Shown: piece after piece, positions 34,813 through 48,550 of the stretch
Position numbering within the stretch: position 1 is the first letter of the stretch
How the letters are laid out: the number at the start of each line of letters is the position of its first letter
Origin: Stachybotrys elegans
Lineage: Eukaryota; Ascomycota; Sordariomycetes; Hypocreales; Stachybotryaceae
Direction of reading: 5' to 3'
DNA length: 64,000 bases
NCBI GenBank assembly: GCA_020746835.1
Contig: JAGPNK010000001.1
Location: 4,030,001-4,094,000 of the forward strand
Program-made: the position numbers and the translations under genes
The notes under the pieces: generated by a model
Told to the model about the DNA's origin: nothing
The model's input: the letters and a program-made list of their open reading frames with translations, nothing else
Databases searched by the model: none

Positions 34813-37800
34813 CAATTGACATGCGCGTGTGCACGCACAGCTGCTAATCGTGGATGAAAATCTTGGGATCAAAGTCCCCACCCCAGCCAGCTGATAGGCA
34901 TGACGAAGGTCCACAGTGCTCCAAGGCGCAGCCTTTCCACCCGCCACGCCAGACGATGAGCATCGACGGATGCCGATACATGCCTTGCAGGTTCCATTAC
35001 CATTTCCATTCACCTGAGAGGAGAACCAGGGGACCTTATCCTCCTTATCTTTGGCTATCCGTCCGTTTGCCTTCGCCTGTCCTCCAGTGATCGCCAGAGC
35101 CTGTCTCCTCCCACACCGGGGAAAACAGGGTTGATCCGTCCAAGGGCCCCCAAATGCATGCCTCATGGCTTCTGGTACTTTGTTTCTGTGCCCTCGAAGC
35201 CGAGGCCTACAGCCCATACTACGCCACCACAAACCTGCATGATGTTAACAGCCTCTCGCATTATTCCGATCTCGCAACTCCACGGCGAATTCACTAGTGC
35301 GCGAATGCATAAGTTCGATACACGGTGTGTGACAGCAGCCTCTTTGACCCCCATTGTCCGCGCGCCCGGCGTCTACGATAGCCGGCGGACGTCACGTCAA
35401 TCCCTCCACATGGAGATACGGTATCCATCCGTTTTGCATTCTTGAGTGAGATATTGTTTTGTTCTCTTTTTTCCCCCCACCCCCTTCCATGTCCAGGCCG
35501 TTTCAGCGGCGAAAACCAAGCGTGAACATCTGGCCAATGTGACTCCGAAGCGAGACAAGGCGGCCATGGGAAAAAGCAACTTCCCTCCACGTGCAGGATT
35601 TTGCCACGTCTTGAAAAAAAAAGAAAAAGCAAACCGAGGATGAGTAACTCCGCGGAACAGACGAGGTAGACCCGAGACACTCGAAGCGTCCTCAAGAGAA
35701 AACTGGCTTCGGCTTCAAGAAGCAAGAGAGGCAACGTGTGTCGACTAGTGCACGCGCCGAGTGTGATTACGACGGCAAATTTCCTCCGTGGGAAAGGACC
35801 TACGTTCAGCTTTGCTTCTTCCTCGTGTTCCTATTCTCTCGGCAGTGTGGCAAACCGCCCGGCACTTGTGAAAGTAAAATCAGTCGGGACATGTCTCGCT
35901 GCAAGGCACCAAACTCATGTGCTCCAAATCATCCGCCAAGACTGTCGGCAGCCCCTGAAAAGGGCGTCACCAAAATCCCACCGTACCATTGATACCACCA
36001 CACAGATAAACAGATATCCTAACAGTATTGAATGTGTCAACGGCCTGATAAGCCGTCCGCCTCTCTCCTGCTTCAGCCACTGCTGGATCCTCCAAGACTG
36101 CCTCCGAGTTTCAGGCCTGGCGGTACCTTCTCCTATCTATGCCAACCGGGCTTTTGGGTCAAAGCAATTATTGTGAGAATCAGCCACCGTCCCATTGTTA
36201 ATTGCGAGCGGCAGGGTCTCGGGCGGGCTCAGAGACACGGGCTTGGAAGACTACCCATACTGCCTCTCAAGCGCATCAACCCTATAAGTACGGCTTGGGG
36301 GTCTGAGTGTATGTACATAGCAATAAGTCAAGACGCCTCACACCCCTCCCCCAGAGATTTTTTATTCTGTTACATGCTACAACGTACATCACAAAACGGC
36401 TCAAGTGGTTGGCTGAGAATGTCTAGCAGCACTCTCCAACCGGGACCTCGGCAACGTCCCAAAAACACGAAATAGGCAGAAGGCTTCTTGCTATTGGCAG
36501 GACCGCTGTCTGATTGTCGTTTATCTATGTAACTCGTATCCTGGAGCTCCATTTCACGTGGGGAAATCGTCAACGAGAATCCCATGCAAGCTAATGGCAA
36601 CATTATTACAATGTACTATCGCGTGGTGGTGGCTTCCATTCGCTCTTGGTCGAAGCCAGCCGTAATTAAGGTCATGGTGGGATGGATTAGATTGCCCCGG
36701 CCTCTTGGTACGTGCCCGCAGGCCGCCGCCCCGCAGATAAGCCTCCACGCTGCCATTGGTTTCTCGACCCTGCCACTCTAATGCCCTGCCCGCCCAGCTG
36801 TAAGCCATTGGGCCAATCACAGCCGCCAAAATGTCTTGGGTCTCGCAACCTGGATGCATCACCAACAACAGTCACACCACATCACACTCTTCACTCTGTA
36901 CCTTATGTGCAGAAAGTCGGAGGTGAAGAGCGTGAGAAATACTTCCAGGCTCCAGCGGGAACTAAACAAGCCTCTTACACCTCAATAAATAACTTACCGT
37001 GTTCTGGGGATGATCAGGTATTCCCAATTTGAACATCATGATACCAATCACAGGCAGTCTCGGCTTCGACCCTGGCGCTTTGTTACACACCATTGGCGAG
37101 CCAAGAAACAAGCAATCACATCAATATCACACTCAATCATTGGCCTGACAACCCCAGCAAGCATTCAACGTTAACCATTCTCCAACACAGACGCTCCAAC
37201 AAGACCTATTAAGACGACCCCTAACCACATATTCCACAGACGGCGAACTATCCAACCACTCATCGTCCCGTTATAGATATTATACCCAGCACCCGCATTC
37301 GCCACGAGGTTCTTACCAGACGCTACTGGCCCTCGTCCACCCGTCCCAAAGCTCCTGGGAAATTGAGCTCTGGTGATGGGCACATGAGACGGCGATCAAA
37401 ACGATATCGCCGCCAAGCGATGTTCGTTTCTAGAAAGTCATGGCATCCATCACCCACCTAATCTCATTACCCCACGGGTCTTATAATCATGCAATCCAAA
37501 TGAGCACACACACGCCCCCCTCCCGGCTCGCCCATCCCGTTGTATTCGGACCACTAGATTCAACAGCCCACAGCCGCTTCAGGAAATCTCAACCCATGAG
37601 GTGACCCGTCGCTCAGCCCATCCACCTCCCCCTTTCCCCATACGCCGAGTCAACTTCTTCCTGGTCTTGCCGAGTGCAACCCTCCTACTGGGCAGCCGAA
37701 CCCCTACTAATCGGGCCTTCGAGCCCCTCTACCGGCTTCCTTTCTTTCTTCGTTATACCAAACGTTGGGTCAGATGCCAAACGTAGAAAGCCAGGCCGAT

Positions 37801-37904
37801 GCAACCTCTCCCAGTCACCCACTCCCTCGGAGGACGGCCAGAGTGCCGTGGGCAGAATAGCCCTGCCCTCTCTACACTGTACAACAACACCATTACATCA
37901 CCAT

Positions 37905-37943
37905 CGCCAACGCCAACGCCAACGCCAACGCCAACGCCAACGC
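37905..37943. repeat. (CGCCAA)n hexamer repeat
   Basis: Six to seven perfect tandem copies of CGCCAA in a noncoding stretch, seen directly. Confidence 0.92.
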
Positions 37944-38769
37944 AACTGCTACATTGGGCTGTGACGTTTCATCTTCCTACCTTCCGTTCCAGGACTTTGT
38001 AGAAAATACGCCACGCGCTCTTCCCAGTGGTCTGTAAAGAGGACGACAATCCAGTCGGTAGAAGTGGCTATTCTAGGGCCAGTGACCTACATTCGCCAAA
38101 CAGACACAGGATGGAAGATGCGGTCCCAAAGTAGCCAATAGCCGTCGAGAACACAATGCCTGGGTGTGTGATGTCACATTTCCGGTCCTTCTCAGAAGCC
38201 GACTTACACTGCCATCCGGAGTTCATCATATAGATCCAACGGACTGTGCATGGAAAAAAGAATCCAGAAGGTGGACATACAAGTAGATATGGTTAAAGGA
38301 ATCAAGAACATGCAAATCTCTTAGCAACGAGACGTGTCAAGTACGTGCCTGGGTTCCTAACACATCAATGGGCGAAAATAACAAGTGCGTCGAAATATAT
38401 GTATGATATTGATGAGGATGGTATTATCCAATTCTAAATCTATGTACAATAGAATCCAAACCTCCCTCTGTTCTGACCCTCATCTCAATCCAAGGAATAG
38501 GGGATATAGTAACAAATTATGAAGATGTGTTCATCCAAGAACGTTGACCGCGTTGGCTGCGGAGGCCTCCATTTCTCAACTGGTAGGCAAACCCAAGAGA
38601 AAAGAACCCATCAAACTCCAATCCGGTTGCAGCAGAACGTGCTGAGGTTGCAAATACCCAACACGAGATGCAAGTGGCAACTTTCTACACATATCGAACA
38701 CTGGCACCGTAGCCAAAGAACAAACGCCATTCGCTTGATGCATCAACAGTCTCCTCCGTCTCCAACATT

Positions 38770-41700
38770 TCAGGCATTGGCCTGTAACGTCTTAAATCTC
38801 TCCTCAAAAGCCTTGACCTGCTCCTGCTCCAGAACCTTCTGCAGTCGACGAGTCTCTCGGACGGCAGCCTCGCGCTCCTCCTGAAGGTTGAGCACCTCAA
38901 TCTGAGCAGCGGCCATTCTGGCGACCACCTCTTGCATCTCTGTCTCCGTGTCCGACAGCGCCTTTTCAAGCTCCAACACGCGGGCTCGAAGAATAATCAT
39001 CTCCGACTCCTCCTCGAAGCTCTTGCTCTGAGAGAAGCGAGGGGAGCGCGGGAACATCGGGGAGTTCATGGGGCTCAGCAGTGGTGACTTGCGAGGCGAC
39101 TTGAGTGGCGACTTGAAGCCGGGAGACCGCAGGCCGCCGAGCCCGGGGCTGCTTCCGGTGCGCTGAAGGCGCTCGTTGTGAGCCTCGCGAAGACTGGCCA
39201 CCTCCTCCTCGTGGCGAGCAATGCGCTCCTCCGACACCGTCTGTGCAGTTATGACCTGCTCCTCCAGCACGCGCAGGCGGTCCTGCAGCGTGGCAATACG
39301 ATCCGAGTTGGCCTTGCGGTCGGCGTCGCCACGTGCAACCGTATCGGCCAGTCGTTGCCGCAAGTCGGCATTGGCTGCCAACTGCTGCCTGACTTGGGAC
39401 GCCAGCTGCTCAATCTGCTCTGCCGATTCGCTGAGCTCGTCCGCCAGCACTCGCTCGGCCTCCAGATTCTTGGACTCGCGGGCTGCCAGGGACTCGTGGT
39501 TGCTCCTCAGGACCTGGGCCTCCTGGTTGGCAGCGTCGCGCTCCGAGATTGCTATGGAGAGCGACTTCTCGAGACGCTCCATTGCCACCTTGGCTGCGTC
39601 GTTGGACAAGGGGCCATCCTGGTCGGTTTCCAGCTTCTTGATGCGCTCCAATGACTCTTGGTAGGCATCCTGGAGCTCCTTGTACGCTTGGCGGAGCGAT
39701 TCCGACGTGACAGGAGTGTTGTCAAATCCGCCGCTGGATCCGCTCGATCGGGCGACACTTGGTGGGATGAGGATATCGTGTTCCGCAAGGAGGGCGCGCA
39801 GTGCAGCAATCTCCTCCTCAGCCCTGTCGAGGTCCATCTTCAGGCCGCCCAGACCCTTCTCGACCTGCCACTTCTGCTCCAGCACGTCTTCGGCTCGGCG
39901 CCGGAGCACGTTAATCTCGGTTCGCAGATTGGCAACCTCCTTTTCGAAACCCGCCTTCTTGGGCGAGCTGGTTAGCAGGCGCTGGCGCTCTTCTTCAAGT
40001 GCGCGAATCTTCTTGGTGCTCTCGCGAGTCTGGAATTCCTGTCGATCCAGAAGGTTCTTCAATGCCTTGTGGAGCGCGTCGCGCTGAGCCTCGACATCCT
40101 TGAGACGTTCTACCAGTGCATCGCGGGACTCGGGCTGGGAGCCCTTTACACTGCTAGACCTTTTCAGGGAGAGAGGAGGAGGCTTCTGATTACGGCCCGC
40201 GAGAGTAGCGACCGAGTTGGACCTCGATAGGGCGAAGGAGGAGGCTCTTGATCCTCGATTGACAACCTCTTCCGAGCCAGGCCCAGCATTGTTCCTGAGG
40301 CTCTGGTTCTCTGATTTCAAGGCCTGCAGTTCTTGCTGCATTTTGGATGACTCGTAGGTCAAGTTCGCGTATTCGGCAGCCTCAATCTCAAGACCCTCGA
40401 CGCGTGCTCGGAGACGGGGCAGAACTTCGTCCCGAAGGTTGTCGCGTTCATTGCAAACGTCACTGAGCTCCGTCTTTAGAGCCGAGAGGAGATCCTCAAA
40501 GTTTGCCTTTGACTGCCTTTCTTCTGAGAGTCGTCTTCGCAGGTCTTCACAGGTGGCTTCCAGGTCCTTTACACGATCGCCCGCATCCAGCTGGTTCATC
40601 TGGGCGAGGTCGACGTGGGATGCTCTCTCGGCAAGATCCCTGATCTGTTGATCAAGAGCCTTTCTCTTGGACCTCTCATCTTGGAGTTTGCTGGTTAGCT
40701 CGACACGAATGGATGCCTTTTCCTGCTCGGCTCTTCTTTGTACTTTCTCAACTTCCTCTCGGCTCTGATCATAGTCGCTCTGCTTGGCTGAGCTGTAGCC
40801 CGAGTCGGAGAAGTAGTCGCTGGAGCGCTTGCTAGGACCCTGGGCATTGCTGGCTTGCTCCTGTAGTCTGTCGACGAGGTCCTCCAGGTCCATTTCACGG
40901 CGGATCGAGGCCGCCAGCTCCGCGGTGATGGCCTTTAGCTCGTCTTCCATATCCTCGATACTCGTAGAGGATTCGCTAAGTGGTGGTGTAGATAAATATG
41001 ATTCAACGTATTCAATGGGGTTATCCGTGGCATTGGGCCTGGTGCCTTCGGTTTGTGAGCGCTTGGCTGTGGTGTAGGCGGCGTCGCTAGCTGCGCCGGG
41101 TCTAGGGGACAGCGGCGAGGAGGCGGACGAGAATTCCGTAGCTGATGGTGACGGGCTGCCCCAGCCGAAGAAGGTCGCCAGAGGCGAAGCTTGACCAGGG
41201 GATTTAGGTAGGGGTTTATGGAGGCGCGGTGTTGAGCTCAAGCTCGGTGATTGCGGTGTGTCCAGTCGAGGCTCCGCGTACCTGGTCGCAGGAGCAATTG
41301 GCTGGAGGTGTAGATGTGGCGGTGTGTGTTTTTGCGAAAACATGGGCACTGGCGGGTGCAGATTATCTTTACTATTACTTCTGAGGCTCTTGTCGTTGTT
41401 GTCCGAGTAGATCGACTGGCAGTCCGAGGCTGAGTCGTCGGTCTGGTCGTCAATTATGGTGGCGGGTGTCTGGTCGGGGACAGATGCGGAGGCGCTCTCG
41501 GAGATCAAATCATCATACTCTAACAGGACGTCGAAGTCGGTCGGCGAAGGAGCAGGCTTGTCCTTCAAGTTATTCGGCGACTCCGTCGCAGCGGTGTCGA
41601 GGGAAGCCACCTTGGCGTTGAGGGATCTAGCGCAAGAAAAAGCAACAATTAGAACCGACGTTGAACTGTTGTGTAAGTCGTGCCAAGGGGGGCCGACCCA

Positions 41701-42153
41701 ACGACGTTTGAAGCACAGGAGGACTCACTGAATCGTGTGGGGGTAGGAGAGCGGAGGATACTCGTACAGCGTGGGACTGTCGAGTGTGAAGCGCCTAGAG
41801 AACCTCTGATCGGGCGTGGGCAGCCAGATGGGAGAGGGGGCTGGTTGCGACGAATGTCGAGAGCCTCTGTTAGTCGACGACGACGAGAAGTTCGTCGGCG
41901 AGGGCGAGGGCGAGACGGGACTGGGGAAACTGAAGGCTGAACGTGTGGGGGGAGGTTGGTCAGATAAAGTGGCTTCTTGCAAGTGGTCAGACGGCAAATG
42001 GTTCATGTGTCGTTTGTCATAGGTGCTGAGGTAGTGAGTGTAGAGGGAAGGAGACGGTTGTGGAACATGAGTCCGAGCAAAAGGTGTATCAGGGGTATGG
42101 GCTTTGTCATGTGTGCCGCCTGTGGGACTTGGAAGAGGTGAAGAAGAACCCAT
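38770..42153 (-). CDS. uds1: Uds1 (up-regulated during septation) coiled-coil protein
   Basis: Two exons on the minus strand, 42153..41729 and 41626..38770, with a 102-nt intron (GTGAGT...CGCTAG) that keeps frame; 1,093 residues. The N-terminal ~340 residues are Pro/Ser-rich and disordered. The Uds1 block is near 345-400 (EYVESYLSTPPLSESSTSIE, then ELKAITAELAASIRREMDLE). From there almost to the C-terminus the protein is heptad-rich coiled coil, broken by two Ser-rich linkers, the second with repeated SP(K/R)SP motifs that look like kinase target sites. Fission yeast Uds1 is induced at septation, which suggests a role in cell division or polarity; that is transferred from the family. The start methionine at 42153 opens a plausible low-complexity N-terminus. 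Confidence 0.82.
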
Positions 42154-45100
42154 GCTGGGTGAGGATTGGGCAACTAGACCAGCCTTCGAGACCGGAAAGG
42201 CAGCTTATCGCCAGATGTGGTTGAAAGGGGGGGACGACGGTCAGGGTCAATCGGGAATGGCGCTCGCTATTCGTCAGAGAGGCATCGCCAACCGTTCGTG
42301 GCTTCGAAAGGGGCAGGGGGCCCCTGGCGCAACTTGTCCGAGAGGAACCTTGAGTGGCTCCAGTCGGCTTGTGGATGGCCAAGAGGGTCTTGGAGGGACA
42401 GCGGCAAGTGATTGGGAGCCACCGAGACGTGGGGACTGCAACGCGGTACCTGCACTAGCGTGCTCTGGTAAATGAAGCGCCCAGTCTCCACCGACGGAGG
42501 CAGGTGCGGAAGGGTGACGAGGGTGGCTGATTGGTGTCGTTGGTCTCGCTGGGCCGACTCTTTTTATTGATTGTCTCTGTCGCGGGCTGCAGTATGTCAG
42601 CCGGTCTGTCGGTCGTGTTGTTAGCTCCGACTTGGACTGGCCGATCTGGAGGCGCTGCCTTGTTGCTGGGCAGGAGTTGGCGGCAGACGAGATATGGAGT
42701 CGTCAGCCGGTCGTGGCACATACACCTTGGCGACTATCTGTCGATGAGATGAGATGGTGGTGATGCGTCAGAAGGAAGCCCTTGGATCGGTGTGTGTCCC
42801 AAGACGGCTGGCTCCAATGGCGGGGGCCAATAATTGGTCGGATTGGACTTGCTGCTCTGTTGATCGACGTCGGAGGCTTCTGCAGGCCCCCTGGCAGATT
42901 CGATGCGAAGCGAAGGCAAACGGGATGGATGGCTCGCAGCTGGCGAAACGGAGGGCCCGGTAGCCAAGAAGCTCTGTAATGAGGGACCCGAAGAAAGAGA
43001 AAAGGCGACTAGAGAGGAAGGCGAGCAAGGGTTGAAGGGTTTGAGACGGGCAAGAGAGGTGAGAAAATAGAAGCAGAAAAGAAAAGAGAAAAAAAAAGTG
43101 TAGCAAGTCGTCAGAATCTGGAGTCGGAAAGGCAGGTAATGGTAGGTACCTGTAGCTCTTGGTTAGACTGACGTCCCACATGTCAGAAGCATTGACGAGT
43201 GGTAATTACCCAGGTGAAGTGGCTGTCTGGCTGGGGCAGGTGCGCGTACAGTGCCTCAGGTACTCTGTAGATGTGCGCGCACTGGGATTGGCTGGAAAAG
43301 AGACAAAAAGAGGCTCGGGCTCCAGTTGACGCAGACTTACTACGTGGTAGTAAGATCAGAACGGGCCACCTGGACTTGAGATGGCAGGTAAAACAACGTG
43401 TGTACTCCAAGCCAGCCCTTGGAATCTGACGCGAGGAGCCTTCTTTCAGATCAACGACGGGACAGTGCGGCGGCAAGTGACAGGACTAGGTCGACGCGGC
43501 GGTTTGAGATGGCTGGAACCAGCAAACGGTAGAAGGGCAATGGAAAGAAAGAAAGAAAAAATAGTCCGTGAGAGGGCCCCTTCTGGTTGGATTGGTCTTT
43601 TTTTCCTTCTCTCTCTCTCTCCCTCTTGTCCCACGATGTCATTAATCTGGCGGCAACGACCCTTAAGAGACGTCGTCATAAAACATCGGCCACCACAAGG
43701 AATGCGACGCATCCATTCGCCCACGCGCCGAGCGTCATTTCCCCAGCATACATCCAATCGGCGCTTCATACCTCGTTTATCGCAACGAATGGGAATATTG
43801 CCTCCGTGGAGCGCTGCACAGAGCTGAGCGGTTCATCTCCAGACGTGGCCATTCAGAAGCGGTCGTCTGACGTACTGCTGACTACTAACTGTTGGCGCGC
43901 GCCAAACAAGATGGATGCGCACAGCATTCACTGTCTGGGGCGGCACACAGTTGGTCGGGCCCAGTCACCTCGTTAGACGCTCGCCCTGACAGAGTTGCAG
44001 TTGCAGCTGCAGCTGCAGTTGCATGGGTCCATCCCTGCCAATCTTCTACAACTTAGGGCGGTCCGTACGACGCGTAACTACTTGGAGAAGAACAAGAAAA
44101 AAGAAAAAACCACAGACGTTCGTGCCTTGGTCCTGACCTATACCAACGCCTTCTATTTCCACCATGCTCCAATACGTCCGGTGGTTATCCGAGGGCCATG
44201 TTATACTACTACATAGTATAGCCCGCGCACCAGCCACCAATAGCTCTTGTCTTGCATTGGTTCATCAAAGAGATGTTCGATGAGGCCAGCAAGGATGCCG
44301 ACCAGCGGATGCCCTGCCAGCAGTAAGGGGTCCCACCTTGGCTTCCCCAGTCGATATCTTTTTTCCCAGTTTCTCCCTGCCTTGCCTGGAATGCTGTAGG
44401 CGGTCTAGAATAGACCCTGGACCTACATCCCTTTTTCTCCTTTGCCACGCAAGACGCCGCAGGAGAAAGACGAATCGCCGTGTCTCTCGGCGCTTCGCGG
44501 GCTGCATTTGGCATGCGCGCTAGTCGCTAGGATACGGGGAACAAATAAAATAAGATAAAATACAGCACATGGCACGCTATAATGGTTCGGTAACAGGGCA
44601 GCCAATGCGAGGGCACTTTCCACGCGCGACTGATTCAAGAACAGCTACTATCGATACCGTCACCTCCAGCCACCGACGCACCCACTTCTTTTTGGCATCG
44701 TGATGCTCCATCAAGTCCGGCTACTCCATATTCCGTACATAGTATCCATCCATCCATCCATCCCCTGAAAATATGCCGCCGACAATCTCATGCATAATTT
44801 AATGAGAGTGGCGGTTCAGCCACGCCGATCCCGCCTTACCAAGATCTGCCAGGCCGCGCAAGAGCCGTGCAGTGCCTGGAGTCGTCGACATGGACCCTTT
44901 TTTTCAAGGTTTGTGTCGATCTTAGGGAAACTGCCCGCCTTGGTAAGAGTTGGTCTCTACGGAGGACAGAGGTGTCAATGACCAGGGCATAGTACATGCG
45001 TACGTGTGCTTATATTCGATTAATCAACCGTCTATGATCCAGCCTTGAGCTTCCTCGCCTCGCAGGTATCCTTTATTCCCCCCATATGACAAATGTGACC

Positions 45101-45304
45101 CCAGATGCAGAATGTGGAACATCGAGCTTGTCGTGTCCAATAGTGAAGGGTTGATGATGAAAGGTCATGCTCGGATTTTCCTGGCATACATTCTCAGTTA
45201 GGACCAGTCAAGAAGATGTTGCTTGTAAAAACGCAATGCTTGATGAAGGAGCGTCAACGGCGGCCGGTTCTGAAATAGAGCGGCTACCACCAAGGGCGGC
45301 GCAC
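42154..45304. other. 3.2-kb intergenic region
   Basis: Upstream region of the Uds1 gene and downstream region of Med16. It holds a GCAGTT/GCAGCT repeat, a CATC run near 44744-44763 and C/T-rich tracts. I see no ORF with recognisable content. Confidence 0.55.
43994..44022. repeat. Imperfect (GCAGYT)n repeat
   Basis: About five tandem GCAGTT or GCAGCT hexamers, partly self-complementary through GCAGCTGC cores. Seen directly. Confidence 0.8.
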
Positions 45305-48300
45305 TTAGAGCTGTATCTTCCCCTTTGGCATGATCGCCCAGTTGCCGCCGCAGGAGCACTTCCGCTGCTGGTTGAGCACGAAGATGAAGCCGGGCCGCGT
45401 GGCAGTGAGATCTTCCATGACCGCCGCGCACCGTGAGCACCGCCGCCACTGCCTGCCCGAGTCCGGCCTCAGAAACACCCGCCGGAACATGTCGGCGTAC
45501 AGCCGCTCTGGCGCCCGCGGCGCCTCGCCTGGCTGGCGGATCTGGAGCAAGTCGTAGTCGGCGAAGAAGAGCTTGGCCGGGTCCGTCAGCTTGCGGAACG
45601 CCATCAGGTCGCGGAAGAACTTCTGGATCATGTGTAGAAACGGCGGCGGTGGCGACTGGCCCAGCAGCATGGCCGTCTCCATCGATGCCTGGGCCGCCTT
45701 GACGGCCATGTCGAGCTGCTTGCCCTGGGGTGCGTTCGGCTGCTGCTTCACCAGGTTCGGGAGCGACTCCTGATACGTCTGCTTGACGTCTGCCCCCACG
45801 CTGCTCAAAAGCTTCTCAAAGTCGTTGGCTCGGATCAGACTGGCTGCAATAACTTGCTGCATCTTCTGGTACGCCCGCAGCAGCTGCGGCGTCGGGCCTC
45901 TATTCGCCGTCGGCGTATCCGAGCCGGCCGAGTTCTTTCGGTAGAAGTCGATGGCTCGGGCACTCAGCAGCTCGAGATGGGCGACCCGCCGGCACGCGAC
46001 GAGCAGGAAGCTTCTGCTCGAGGAGGCGAGCATCAAGTGCATGGCCACCTCGTTCCTCTCCTTAAGATACGGAGTCATCTCAGAATACCGAGCTGGCACA
46101 AGCAGCTCCATGAATTTGTCATCCCTGGACAAATTGCAAAGAGAATCGACTAGCCAGGCAAAGAGGTCCAATGCCCATTTAGTGCAACCTGCCAGTGCCT
46201 CCACGACCTCTGCTGATTGTTAGCGAGGAACCTCGTCTGCATAGCTCCAACTTTAATACTGACCCGGGTCATCCAGTGGGCTCATCTTCTCCCTAAACGG
46301 TGTGTTGCTCGCCAATGTGATCAAGATATCCACGTTGCGCAGGTCGAGTTCCAGTTTGGCAAATGTACTTTGGAAGCTTCGCACGCCCGACTCGGCCACA
46401 AAACCCAGGTTGTGCATGATACCTAGGCACGACTGGAGGTTCATGTTGCGCATCAGTGACTCATGGTGCACCTCCTCTGAGTAGTCGATCTGTATCTTGC
46501 AGATTCTGATAAACTCCATCAGCCAGTCTTGGATGAAGCCTATGACCGTTTAGCCACCATCAGAAAGAAATATATCCTTGAAGACTTACGTCTCGTATCG
46601 AGATGGGGTCGTACAATAGCCAGGAGGTCGTCATAATTGCTCTGAGTCCACGTTGCAGACGCTGTAGCTATCGCCAGTGCTGCAAGAGTAGCTCTGTAAT
46701 GGCCTGAAGCAAAGCGTCAGCGTTGCGTGTCGGCGGCCGCACAAACTTGGTCTTACCATCTTGTGCAGGGCTCCCCATATCGTCAAGGGTATATTGGAGC
46801 TTGCTCCATACCAACTTTCCATCATCGCCTATCTGGACCATGGAGCATTGAGTGGGCGAGTATGCAACCTGCTGGCCTAGCTGAGTGTTAGTGAAGCACG
46901 AATCCAGAGAGTCACTCCGCCATCTTACAAGTGCGGTCCTCGTTGTATGCCCACCCTGCCTGCCGCAGTACCGTCACCTTCATCAAGTCCTCTGAGTTGT
47001 AGATTTCTTCAAAAGTAAAGCGGTCTCGGTACTCGACCGACGAGTCGGCAAAGGTGAGCACAACGACCTTTCCGAAGTGGATGGTATGGAAGTTGATGAG
47101 CACTCTGTCGAGCACAATAGGATCCAGTTTTCGGAGCTGCGTCACACTGGGCGGCTCGGACGACACGCTGTTCCTGCGGTTTCCCAGCTGCTCAAACGCC
47201 GAGTGGACTCCCTGCTTCTGCTCTACGGCCTCCCATCGGTCGATGACTGTCTGAGACCCGCCATACGGCGCCGTTGATGCAGGTATCCTGATCGCGACGA
47301 CCACCGGGGGCACGATATTCTTGCCGGTGCTGTTGATCATGGCTGGCAGGACATGCAAGTTGGTGAGATCCGGCGCGGACGATGCGTCACTCATGTCCGG
47401 TTGCCCATTCTGGATCCAGGTCGTCGTGGCGAGGTGCTTCTCGATGAGCGACGGGCTCAGCCGAGTGCCGGGTGGAAGAGGCGCACTCTTATCATGCTGA
47501 GCTCCAGCGCCAGCCCACATGATGTCGATCTTGACCAGACTCAGCTGCGACGACGAAGTAGCCATGGCAAGGAGAAGGGATTCTGCAACAACATAAGCAA
47601 ATGGGTAGGGGCAGGGGAGACGGTGCAGCTCTCACTTCTGTCTGATGCCATGGCGGCATGTGTCACGAGGTCAGCTGAGGAGTTGACGCTCTCTAATTCC
47701 ATGGTAGTCTCCTCAATCTTGTTGTTGAGCTGGGGCCAAAACATCTTGAGCATGCCACCAGTAGTAACACAAAGCAGCGCACTCTTGTTTGCTGCCGGGT
47801 GGACAGGACCTGTAATGTGGACAAAGGAACTCTCGTACTGGAAGGCATTCCCATGCTTGTTGGCTGGGCCATACAGGATATTGTATGCTTGTTGTTTCTG
47901 ATATTGTCAACGCATTGTTCGCGTGCAAACATGGCTCGTGATACAAAACTTACCTGTAGCATCGCAGGCGTGACGGCTAGCCAATGGCACCCAACGACGG
48001 AATACATGTCGTCGACGGGATCAGCATCCCAGCTCCTGCTAACGAATGGCTGGTTCAGATATCCCGCAAAGGTTACGAGCGTGACACGACCGAGAGCATC
48101 GATAATGGCCAGATCTGGGTGGTTGGCAGGGCTCCATTCCAGGTGAACAAGCGGGACGGACGAGGTGCCTTTCACATGCTGACAGGTGGTGGGCTCACTG
48201 AGATCCCATGAGGCAGTCTCGGAGAGAAATCGAAGGTAGCGAAACTCGACAGTCAGGCCATCTGATGAGATGGAGGCTATCGTGCCTACTTTTGACCAGG

Positions 48301-48550
48301 CAATCGTCCTGTCGAGGGTGGTAAATCAGCGACACTGCCATGACCGAAGGGGGGGTGGTTGCGCGATGACGGTGACTACGTACTGGCAACATCCCTTGTT
48401 TCTAAGCTCATCCACGCGCTGGCGAAGCTGTTTGCTCTGGCTTCTTACAGAAAGGGGAAGTCCAACGCCCTCGCCAAACAGGTCGTCCACATCGTTGAGA
48501 TCCACGGGGATGGTGCCGTCCAGCATGAGCGGCATCTTATTGGCGGTCAT
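45305..48550 (-). CDS. med16: Mediator complex subunit 16 (Med16/Sin4)
   Basis: Eight exons on the minus strand: 48550..48384, 48308..47954, 47897..47636, 47582..46929, 46876..46757, 46703..46590, 46539..46264 and 46212..45305. The total is 2,856 nt (951 residues) with every junction in frame. The N-terminus (MPLMLDGTIPVDLNDVDDLF) is the typical fungal Med16 start, followed by WD40-like strands (TIAWSKVGTIASISSDGLTV). The C-terminus has a predicted zinc-binding module (CSRC, then CSCGGNW near the end, closing with MPKGKIQL). Med16 is a tail-module subunit of Mediator and relays activator signals to RNA polymerase II in the nucleus. The last intron uses a GTCAGT donor. An in-frame ATG six codons downstream of 48550 is an alternative start. 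Confidence 0.92.

Larger units (their letters stand above)
33931..38769. other. 4.8-kb intergenic region
   Basis: Long region between the ammonium transporter start and the 3' end of the Uds1 gene. It contains a T14 run (34035-34048), a CCCT repeat, a CGCCAA hexamer repeat and three GATA sites near the transporter. Many short ORFs exist but none shows recognisable protein content or convincing splice structure. A noncoding RNA or small gene cannot be excluded. Confidence 0.55.

Noticed and set aside
37905..37943. CRISPR-like tandem array
   Set aside because: A simple hexamer microsatellite with no spacers, in a eukaryote.
41725..42153. Separate small proline-rich gene upstream of Uds1
   Set aside because: The frame joins the Uds1 ORF across a well-formed 102-nt intron, so it is the first exon of the same gene.
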